DNA from: an uncultured Bacteroidota bacterium
Lineage (GTDB): Bacteria > Bacteroidota > Bacteroidia > Chitinophagales > Chitinophagaceae
Length of the DNA: 6,501 nt
Direction: 5' to 3'
Assembly (NCBI GenBank): GCA_903913355.1
Contig: CAIWKU010000452.1
Coordinates: 1 to 6,501 of the forward strand
Part shown: positions 1 to 5,501 of the stretch, in pieces
How positions within the stretch are numbered: position 1 is the first letter of the stretch
Layout of the letters: every line of letters begins with the position of its first letter
The notes under the pieces: model-generated
What the model was told of the DNA's origin: nothing
What the model saw: the letters and a program-made list of their open reading frames with translations, nothing else
Databases searched by the model: none
Made by a program: the position numbers and the translations under genes

Positions 1-141
1 TACCAATTTATTCGACAAACAACTCATTGGCACCGCCTGGCTTCCTATGGTTTGGAAAAAGATCTGGAATACTGTGTAACTGAAAATGTTGCCAATGTAC
101 TCCCTATTTATCGAAATGGAGACCTGGTTGTTGAAAAATAA
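1..141 (+). CDS. comB: C-terminal end of a probable 2-phosphosulfolactate phosphatase (ComB family), 5' truncated
   Basis: The first reading frame is open from base 1 and gives 46 residues before a TAA at 139-141; the start lies outside the window. The tail contains HRLASYGLEKDLEYCVTEN followed by ANVLPIYRNGDLV. This fits the C-terminus I remember for the ComB family: a His-x-Arg-Leu helix, a Gly-x-x-x-Asp-[IL]-x-[FY]-Cys segment, and a final VLP...GxL strand. ComB enzymes are cytoplasmic, magnesium-dependent phosphatases that convert 2-phosphosulfolactate to sulfolactate. This step is known from coenzyme M synthesis in methanogens and sulfolactate production in Bacillus. In Bacteroidota the physiological role is unclear; a link to sulfonate or sulfonolipid metabolism is only a guess. 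No intrinsic terminator is evident just after the stop. The call rests on the tail alone, since the catalytic part is not visible. Confidence 0.6.
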   Translation, partial: YQFIRQTTHWHRLASYGLEKDLEYCVTENVANVLPIYRNGDLVVEK

Positions 142-561
142 GCAGGATGATAATCTCGATATCAGCACGCAAACTAACGAGAACTATTGGCTGAAATAAT
201 AACTGTTTAATAAAAACCAAATAAAACTCCTTTCTGCGTGTTACGTGTCACCTCTTTTTTCAAATTTTTGTTTTCAGATAGCCAAATAACGGCTGTTGTT
301 ATTAAAAGCTACACATACCTGGAACTAGGATGATGCATAGTTCTAGATAGATCAAGTGTTCCTACCATACACAATCATGAAACTAACCGCACAAAACGGG
401 TAAACAATTACAGATAGTTGCATTGCTAACCATTAAATGCGGAATTACCCCCAAAATTTCCCCGGAATATGAGAAGGTTATGATAATTCTTTTCAATTCA
501 TTTCGGAAACCGACTGGCTTTTCTTTACTTTTGCAAATTGCCCTTTTTTAAGCAGGATACT
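142..561. other. Intergenic region of about 420 bases without a convincing gene
   Basis: Both strands contain only very short open frames, for example an 8-codon frame beginning at the ATG near 377. There is no tRNA-like T-arm, no tandem repeat and no CRISPR-like pattern. Small inverted repeats are present: AATAAC/GTTATT (285-290 and 298-303) and GAACTA/TAGTTC (322-327 and 338-343, 10-base loop). Both are short enough to be chance. A T-run at 254-259 is not preceded by a strong stem, so I do not call a terminator for the upstream gene. The only regulatory element I can support is the candidate promoter near the right end. Confidence 0.6.
501..533 (+). promoter_or_regulatory. Candidate Bacteroidota-type promoter for the SNF2 gene
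   Basis: TACTTTTG at 526-533 matches the Bacteroidota -7 consensus TAnnTTTG exactly. The upstream element is weak: TTTC at 501-504, 21 bases away, where TTTG at about 19-20 bases would be ideal. Transcription would start near 540, leaving a leader of roughly 95 bases before the SNF2 start codon and including the small ORF at 562-654. It is the only perfect -7 match I found on the plus strand between the upstream gene and the SNF2 gene. Confidence 0.45.
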
Positions 562-654
562 ATGTTTTCCCTTTTACAGGAAATGGAATCTGCAGATAAA
601 CTGGTCAATGGCACAAAGGAAATCAGTATAGCTTTATGGCATTACCTTATTTGA
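562..654 (+). CDS. Possible 30-residue leader ORF overlapping the SNF2 start (hypothetical)
   Basis: An ATG at 562-564 opens a 30-codon frame ending with TGA at 652-654. The peptide begins MFSLLQEMESADKL and ends SIALWHYLI. An AGGA (554-557) sits four bases before the ATG, a better Shine-Dalgarno arrangement than the one ahead of the SNF2 gene itself. The ORF lies wholly downstream of the candidate -7 element at 526-533 and overlaps the first 19 bases of the SNF2 gene in another frame, so translational coupling is conceivable. I recognise no family. It could equally be a chance frame: thirty codons is short, and the sequence has no signal peptide or motif. Confidence 0.22.
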   Translation: MFSLLQEMESADKLVNGTKEISIALWHYLI

Positions 655-3600
655 TCAAACACATCTACAACAGCGGAACGGAAGAAGTGATCCGCAGAGG
701 AAAAAAGATCCATGCATTGGGGCATGTAGAGCTGATTGAATACGATGACCTTATGGGTGCAATTGTATTTAGAGTGAAGGATGACGGGTATTCCACTTTT
801 TATAAGGTTCATATTAACCAGTTTAAGGACCCCAAAACCCTATCCTTACGATGCAGTTGTCCATACAACCTTTCAGAAATATGCCGTCACAAAGCAGGCG
901 CTTTATTTCATTTACAGGATCTGCTCGACAAAAACCTATTGGGGGATAAAGAAACTATTTATGACCAGCGGCATACGGTTGTAAAAATGAAGCAACTCGA
1001 ATTGAAGTTGATAAGAATGTTGTCGGCACAGGCAAATTTTGAAGCAGCCGAAAATTTTCTGCGCAGCTCGAGAAGCAATATCCTCGAAGCAAAAGATGAA
1101 AGGATCTTAGCCGAACTTGAGTTTGAAGGTGCTCCATATAAAGTCGTTATCCAGAAAAACGAAGAAAGAAATTTTGATACCAGTTGTACCTGCCAGAGCG
1201 ATACAGAACACCCGCTTTGTGTACATAAGAATATTGTTTTGCTTCAATTACTTCATAATTATGGACCTAATTACTTTGACAGTATCCGCAACTGGGACAA
1301 AGAGAAAAATAAATTATTAGCCCTTTACGGATATTCTCTCAGCGACGATTTAAAAGGGAAATTCGAATTCACCTATACAGATGGAAAACCTTTTTTGCGT
1401 GTTCTGGATACTTCTATTAAAAGAGTATTACTAAACCAGGCTGCCGAAAATAAACCCAAGCCGGTAGAAACAGAATTATCGCCAAGTATTGCTGTTGCAG
1501 AATATGAACAGAACAAAACACAACTAAAGCTTGGGATTGTGATTACTGCCGATGCCCTTCAGTATCCCTATGTTCAATTAGATGCTGTTCAGGGAGAAGC
1601 AGATGAAGAAGCAACAAAATACATAACCAAAACTGTAAAACTTGATCTTACAAAATTTGTGAATACAGAAGTATTTAGCGAAAATGATAAGATACTACTT
1701 CAGCAACTTCGTAAATTAATGCCAGGTGAAGTGAGTCGCTATCTGGATCGGAACTCACCCTTTAGCGGAATCTGGGAAAACATCATTCAACAGCATAACG
1801 ATGAGTTGCCGGAAGAAACCCGTCACCTGATTAACGAATACCTGCATCCGAAATTTAAAAAAATCTTTCTTGATCTGCAGGATAGTCCATTTGTTTTTTA
1901 CCTGCCTTCCGGTAAAACCTTTACTACCAGCAACCTTTTGCAGGCAGATCTGATGGCTGAATTTATCAGCCCCGAATTTGAAGTAAACTATGCCAACGGT
2001 AAATATGTAATTGATTGCAGGATTAAATTACCGCTTGCCGATCTGAATATTTCTGAAAATGAAACTGAATCGGCGATCCTGTTTCAATACCATAACCAGT
2101 TTTTTACCTGGAAACGGGCAGAAGATATTATGTTGGTTGAAAAATTTTTACCTACCGGCAAAATCAGTATTGCAGCTGAGGATTGGGCAGTACAATTACA
2201 ACAATTCATCTTACCGCTTTCCAAAGAGTATAATGTACATTTTACAAATGTGCAAAAAGAAGAAATCAGGGATGCGAAACCGGATATCAAAATCCTGCTG
2301 AGAGAAAAAGGGGAATACCTTTTATTTCAACCTGTTTTCAATTACCGGGGACATGATATTCGTTCAACCGATAAAGAAAAGATCATACTACCGGTAGCAG
2401 ATAAATTGCTGGTCATTCACCGAAACCTGGAATTGGAAAATGATTTTGTAAAAAAAATCGAATCGTTGCATTCGGGGTTTGTACGGCCGGTTGAAGGGAA
2501 CGTGCTGGCACTGCGAGGGGCTGAGGTATTACGGAATAACTGGTTCTTTTTATTTGTTGACGCGGCAAAGGAGATGAATATTCCGGTGTTCGGGTTTGAA
2601 GCATTGAAGAACTTTCGTTTTAATACCGCCAAGCCGTCTACAAAAATATTTATCAGCAGCAATACAGATTGGTTTGATGCCAAAATTGAAATACAGTTTG
2701 GAGAACAAAAAGTAACGGTAGAGGAAGTAAAGAAAGCCCTGGGAAATAAACAACAGTTTGTGCAGCTGGAAGATGGTACACTCGGAATTCTTCCGGAAGA
2801 GTGGATCAAAAAGTATTCTCTTTTGTTCAGGGTAGGTGATGGCAAATCGGGTAGCATGAAACTGAGTAAATATCATTTCAGTGTTATCGAAGAACTTTAC
2901 CTGCAACGGGATGAAGAAGAACTGTTTTTTAAACTGGAAGAAAAATATGAACGGTTAAAAGGCAACCATTCTATCAAAGAAGTGCCTGCGCCGGCACATT
3001 TGAAAGAGGTACTCCGCCCTTACCAGGAAAGCGGTTTCCAATGGTTGAATTATCTCCGCGAAGTGCAATGGGGTGGTATACTGGCAGATGATATGGGATT
3101 GGGTAAAACCATTCAGGCCCTCAGTTTTATTCATCACCTGAAAGAAGAGCAGGGTACACTTAAGGCATTGGTGGTTTGTCCCACCACGCTGATGTTTAAC
3201 TGGCAGAATGAAATAAAAAAATTTACTCCTTCATTAAGTTTTTATATCCATCATGGTGGTAGCCGTTCAAGAAACGGGTTAGGTAGTACAGATATCGATG
3301 TGATCATAACTACTTACGGAACCCTTCGCAGCGATATCAAACAGTTTGTAGATGTTTCCTTTGATTATGTGATCCTGGATGAGAGCCAGGCAATTAAAAA
3401 CCCCGGTAGTAAGGTAACCAAAGCCGCAGGTTTGCTGAAAGCAAAGAACCGACTTTGTTTGAGTGGTACTCCTTTGCAGAATAACACCTTTGATATTTTT
3501 GCCCAGATGAATTTTCTCAATCCCGGTATGCTGGGAAGTGTGGAATTTTTCAAACAGGAATTTTCAGTACCGATTGATAAGTTTGGAGAAAAAGAACAAA

Positions 3601-4400
3601 AAGATCATTTACGAAAACTGCTCTATCCTTTTATCCTGCGAAGAACCAAAGAACAAGTGGCTAAAGATCTTCCCGAAAAACAGGAAATGGTCTTGTTTTG
3701 CGAAATGGGCGATGAACAAAGAAAGATTTATGAAGCCTATCGGAATGATTATAGAGATAAGATTTTAGGTGTTGTTGAAGACCAGGGTATACAAAAATCA
3801 CAATTAACCATTTTACAGGGTCTGATGAAACTCAGGCAGATTTGTGATAGTCCAGCCATCGTAAAAGAAGAAGAACGATTCCCCAATGTATCCGTAAAAC
3901 TGGAAGAAATCGGAAGAGAGATTACCGAAAATATCAGTAACCATAAAGCACTGATTTTTTCTCAATTCCTGGGCATGCTTTCCCTGATAAAGGAGAAAAT
4001 GAAGGAACTGGGTGTTGATTACGAATATTTTGACGGAAGCAGCACGGTAAATGAAAGAGAGAAAGCCATTACCCGGTTTCAGAATGATGAGAACTGCCGT
4101 GTTTTTCTGATTTCCTTAAAAGCGGGAGGTGTGGGCTTGAATTTAACCGCAGCTGATTATGTATATATTGTTGACCCATGGTGGAACCCTGCGGTAGAGC
4201 AACAGGCAATTGACCGGACCCACCGGATAGGCCAGACCAAAAATATTTTTGCTTACCGGATGATCTGTACAGATACGGTAGAAGATAAAATTTTAAAGCT
4301 ACAAGAACGAAAAAGAAACCTGGCCAAAGACCTGATAACCGATGATGAAGGTTTTGTGAAGAGTCTCACCAAAGAAGATGTGGAATACCTGTTCAGCTAA
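636..4400 (+). CDS. SNF2-family helicase-like ATPase with two N-terminal SWIM zinc-finger motifs
   Basis: This 1254-residue cytoplasmic protein should be a DNA-stimulated ATPase of the SNF2 (Swi2/Snf2, superfamily 2) family, translocating on duplex DNA to remodel protein-DNA complexes; its specific target is unknown. The helicase core occupies about residues 790-1245. It shows a Q-type motif LRPYQ (793-797), Walker A DDMGLGKT (818-825), the DESQ box (915-918), motif III SGTPLQN (943-949), motif IV around ALIFSQF (1105-1111), motif V SLKAGGVGLNLT (1160-1171) and motif VI QAIDRTHRIGQ (1190-1200), so the ATPase looks intact. The N-terminus has two SWIM motifs: CxC-x7-CxH (C73, C75, C83, H85) and CxC-x8-CxH (C184, C186, C195, H197). 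Residues about 210-780 match no domain I can name. The ATG at 636 is the only ATG in frame after the stop at 597-599. Its nearest SD-like AAAGGA lies about 16 bases away, so initiation is probably SD-independent or coupled. It appears monocistronic. Confidence 0.93.
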   Translation: MALPYLIKHIYNSGTEEVIRRGKKIHALGHVELIEYDDLMGAIVFRVKDDGYSTFYKVHINQFKDPKTLSLRCSCPYNLSEICRHKAGALFHLQDLLDKNLLGDKETIYDQRHTVVKMKQLELKLIRMLSAQANFEAAENFLRSSRSNILEAKDERILAELEFEGAPYKVVIQKNEERNFDTSCTCQSDTEHPLCVHKNIVLLQLLHNYGPNYFDSIRNWDKEKNKLLALYGYSLSDDLKGKFEFTYTDGKPFLRVLDTSIKRVLLNQAAENKPKPVETELSPSIAVAEYEQNKTQLKLGIVITADALQYPYVQLDAVQGEADEEATKYITKTVKLDLTKFVNTEVFSENDKILLQQLRKLMPGEVSRYLDRNSPFSGIWENIIQQHNDELPEETRHLINEYLHPKFKKIFLDLQDSPFVFYLPSGKTFTTSNLLQADLMAEFISPEFEVNYANGKYVIDCRIKLPLADLNISENETESAILFQYHNQFFTWKRAEDIMLVEKFLPTGKISIAAEDWAVQLQQFILPLSKEYNVHFTNVQKEEIRDAKPDIKILLREKGEYLLFQPVFNYRGHDIRSTDKEKIILPVADKLLVIHRNLELENDFVKKIESLHSGFVRPVEGNVLALRGAEVLRNNWFFLFVDAAKEMNIPVFGFEALKNFRFNTAKPSTKIFISSNTDWFDAKIEIQFGEQKVTVEEVKKALGNKQQFVQLEDGTLGILPEEWIKKYSLLFRVGDGKSGSMKLSKYHFSVIEELYLQRDEEELFFKLEEKYERLKGNHSIKEVPAPAHLKEVLRPYQESGFQWLNYLREVQWGGILADDMGLGKTIQALSFIHHLKEEQGTLKALVVCPTTLMFNWQNEIKKFTPSLSFYIHHGGSRSRNGLGSTDIDVIITTYGTLRSDIKQFVDVSFDYVILDESQAIKNPGSKVTKAAGLLKAKNRLCLSGTPLQNNTFDIFAQMNFLNPGMLGSVEFFKQEFSVPIDKFGEKEQKDHLRKLLYPFILRRTKEQVAKDLPEKQEMVLFCEMGDEQRKIYEAYRNDYRDKILGVVEDQGIQKSQLTILQGLMKLRQICDSPAIVKEEERFPNVSVKLEEIGREITENISNHKALIFSQFLGMLSLIKEKMKELGVDYEYFDGSSTVNEREKAITRFQNDENCRVFLISLKAGGVGLNLTAADYVYIVDPWWNPAVEQQAIDRTHRIGQTKNIFAYRMICTDTVEDKILKLQERKRNLAKDLITDDEGFVKSLTKEDVEYLFS

Positions 4401-4402
4401 AA

Positions 4403-4439
4403 GCATGGATTCCCCCGAAACTTTATGGCGAATCCATGC
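4403..4439. terminator. Hairpin between convergent genes, probable shared terminator
   Basis: GCATGGATTC (4403-4412) and GAATCCATGC (4430-4439) form a perfect 10-bp stem around a 17-base loop, starting two bases after the SNF2 stop codon and 26 bases beyond the stop of the opposing YHS gene. Read on the minus strand, the stem is followed directly by TTTTA (from AAAA at 4399-4402), as in a weak intrinsic terminator. On the plus strand it is followed by CTACTTTAATACTTC, with no real T-run. It is therefore best supported as terminator of the minus-strand gene, with a bidirectional role likely but less certain. Confidence 0.6.
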
Positions 4440-4465
4440 CTACTTTAATACTTCAAAAAAGGTTT

Positions 4466-4816
4466 TTATTTTTTCAGCTCAGCAGCTACCAAACCGGCAT
4501 CTGGATTTTTTAAAAAAGCAGCTTTACATTCAGCTGAGCAGAATCCTAGTACTTTATCCTTATAATGTGCAGTATCCCCGATACCGGCACTCACAGGCAT
4601 ACCACAGGAAGGGTCTTTTTTATTATCTACCATAGTAATATCATAATGTTTCACAGAGTCGGCCATTTTCATGGGTGCGGCTTCCGCTTTGGGAGCCGAA
4701 GCATTTTCGGTTTTATCAGTTGATGAATGGCAGTCCGCCTGGCCTACAATCACCAGGAAGAAAAGGCCTGTTCTCAATAAAATAGATACAGGTTTCAGTA
4801 GAATATTTGTTTTCAT
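4466..4816 (-). CDS. Exported YHS-domain protein, probable metal-binding periplasmic or lipid-anchored
   Basis: The 116-residue product has three parts. Residues 1-28 form an export signal, with basic residues and then a hydrophobic run around GLFFLVIVG. Residues about 30-60 form a low-complexity linker rich in Ala, Lys, Ser and Glu. A YHS domain follows from about 63 to 112. The domain shows CGMPV at 71-75, Tyr85 in the HYKDK segment, and FCSAECKAAF at 92-101 with Cys93 and Cys97. This cysteine arrangement is typical of YHS domains linked to heavy-metal, especially copper, handling; metal binding here is inferred. Cys29 could be a lipidation site, but the preceding QAD is not a standard lipobox, so signal peptidase I cleavage nearby is an alternative. 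The gene runs convergently to the SNF2 gene and has its own promoter. The ATG at 4814-4816 is preceded by only a weak purine-rich GAGAT. Confidence 0.85.
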   Translation of the reverse strand: MKTNILLKPVSILLRTGLFFLVIVGQADCHSSTDKTENASAPKAEAAPMKMADSVKHYDITMVDNKKDPSCGMPVSAGIGDTAHYKDKVLGFCSAECKAAFLKNPDAGLVAAELKK

Positions 4817-4871
4817 ATCTCAGGGTTTATTTTTAAAAAATCATGTGACAAATCGGTTCAGGCAGTGATAA

Positions 4872-4902
4872 CAAATCTATAACCTTCTCTCAGAATAGTA
4901 AA
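4872..4902 (-). promoter_or_regulatory. Candidate promoter of the YHS-domain gene
   Basis: On the minus strand, TAGATTTG (complement of 4872-4879) is an exact match to the Bacteroidota -7 consensus TAnnTTTG. Nineteen bases further upstream is TTTA (complement of 4899-4902), a three-of-four match to the -33 element. The predicted transcript would start near 4866 and have a leader of about 50 bases before the ATG. Confidence 0.5.
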
Positions 4903-4955
4903 CTGCCCCGGGTAAAATTTGGGCTTATATTTTAAGAGCAGGTTACTGACAAGAC

Positions 4956-4988
4956 CATTTACCAGTATTTTCAAAATGCTGGTAAATG
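4956..4988. repeat. 33-base near-perfect palindrome
   Basis: The arms 4956-4971 and 4973-4988 are complementary around a single central C at 4972. Fifteen of sixteen pairs are Watson-Crick and the sixteenth (4966/4978) is T:G. The outer ten pairs are CATTTACCAG/CTGGTAAATG. A further 7-bp inverted repeat, GGGCTTA (4921-4927) and TAAGCCC (4998-5004), encloses it. No T-run follows on either strand and no gene ends nearby, so a terminator is unlikely. A large operator or a stable RNA hairpin fits better. It lies about 90-120 bases upstream of the predicted YHS transcription start. Confidence 0.8.
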
Positions 4989-5151
4989 CAATGTGTTTAA
5001 GCCCCCTACGTTAAAAACTGTTAAATAGCTAATCAAAAAAGTGGAAATTAAAGGGATAAATGCGAAAAATGTTCAGGATTTTCTTGGTTTTAGGGAGATA
5101 ATCTTACGCAGATTGATCAGTTATTTTTGCCATTTTAACATTTTATCACAA

Positions 5152-5182
5152 TTGAATTAGGGAAATCAATGCGATAATTTTG
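5152..5182 (+). promoter_or_regulatory. Candidate promoter for the SusC-like receptor gene
   Basis: TAATTTTG at 5175-5182 matches TAnnTTTG exactly, and TTG at 5152-5154 lies 20 bases upstream as a -33-like element. Transcription from here would begin near 5189 and produce a long leader of about 280 bases. A second exact -7 match, TATTTTTG at 5122-5129, has no good -33 partner and is a weaker alternative. A promoter closer to the gene cannot be excluded: TTGTTTTG at 5369-5376 is one mismatch from consensus. Confidence 0.45.
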
Positions 5183-5220
5183 ATGTGGTGGGCCTCCAAA
5201 ATGGTTAAAAATTATCAGAT

Positions 5221-5340
5221 TCAAAAACAGAGTAAAATTGTTAATAATTTAAAAATATTCATCATTTAATTGATTATCAATTATTTAAGAATATATTTTA
5301 AATATATTAACATTTAATTAAAAAAATATGCAGCTAATAT
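5221..5340. promoter_or_regulatory. AT-rich block (about 12% GC) with two tight palindromes
   Basis: Only 15 of 120 bases are G or C. Within it, TAATTGAT-T-ATCAATTA (5267-5283) and AATATATTT-T-AAATATATT (5290-5308) are perfect inverted repeats, each with a single central base. Their centres at 5275 and 5299 are 24 bp apart. The block lies between the candidate promoter and the receptor start. Regulator binding sites, an easily melted or curved segment, or a structured leader are all possible. In sequence this poor in G and C, some symmetry is expected by chance, so the operator reading is inference. Confidence 0.4.
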
Positions 5341-5465
5341 TTAGCTATTCCAGTCATTATTGGAAGCATTGTTTTGATAAGGCAAAAATTAATATATGTT
5401 ATTGATTTTAACATTTTTAAACAAATGTCCTAATTTCACCGACTCAAGTTTTACTACCAAAAACT

Positions 5466-5501
5466 AAAATGCACATGAAGAAAAAAATGCACATGAGGAA
5501 A
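5466..5501 (+). repeat. 18-bp tandem duplication across the receptor start codon
   Basis: The units 5466-5483 and 5484-5501 both read AAAATGCACATGARGAAA and differ at one base (A at 5479, G at 5497). Each unit has two ATGs, so the receptor reading frame has ATG codons at 5469, 5475, 5487 and 5493, all in frame. The protein consequence is MHMKKK followed by MHMRK ahead of the hydrophobic signal sequence. Confidence 0.9.

Larger units (their letters stand above)
4817..5468. other. Divergent intergenic region of 652 bases, rich in inverted repeats
   Basis: This region separates the starts of the minus-strand YHS gene and the plus-strand receptor gene. It contains no ORF longer than a few codons that I would support; the frame starting at the ATG near 5060 reads only 13 codons. 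It carries a promoter for each flanking gene, a large palindrome (4956-4988) and an AT-rich block with tight dyads. Smaller hairpins occur near its right end: AGCTAA/TTAGCT (5332-5337, 5341-5346), TTCCA/TGGAA (5348-5352, 5361-5365) and ATGTTA/TAACAT (5396-5401, 5409-5414). The size and density of symmetry suggest a regulatory region, but no known riboswitch class is recognisable to me. Confidence 0.6.

Noticed and set aside
154..182. TCTCG/CGAGA inverted repeat shortly after the upstream gene, as a terminator
   Set aside because: The stem is only 5 bp with a 19-base loop and no T-run follows.
322..370. A possible tRNA suggested by a GTTCTAGAT stretch and a nearby CCTACCA
   Set aside because: The T-loop consensus ends wrongly, no acceptor, D or anticodon stems can be folded around it, and spacing does not fit a 70-90 base tRNA.
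2417..2857. A 146-codon minus-strand open frame inside the SNF2 gene
   Set aside because: It lies entirely within a strongly supported coding region, has low-complexity Ser/Phe/Asn-rich composition typical of an antisense shadow, and shows no recognisable domain or start signal.
3378..3389. DESQ instead of DEAH in helicase motif II as a possible defect
   Set aside because: The catalytic Asp and Glu are present, and bacterial SNF2 proteins commonly vary at the third and fourth positions.
636..4400. The SNF2 ATPase as part of an antiphage system such as DISARM
   Set aside because: No methylase, nuclease, phospholipase-D or other defence-type gene is next to it in this window, and the SWIM-SNF2 layout fits a stand-alone chromosomal gene.
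4378..4635. An 85-codon plus-strand frame running from the SNF2 end across the terminator hairpin into the YHS gene
   Set aside because: It overlaps two real genes in wrong frames and reads through the convergent hairpin; the peptide resembles nothing I know.
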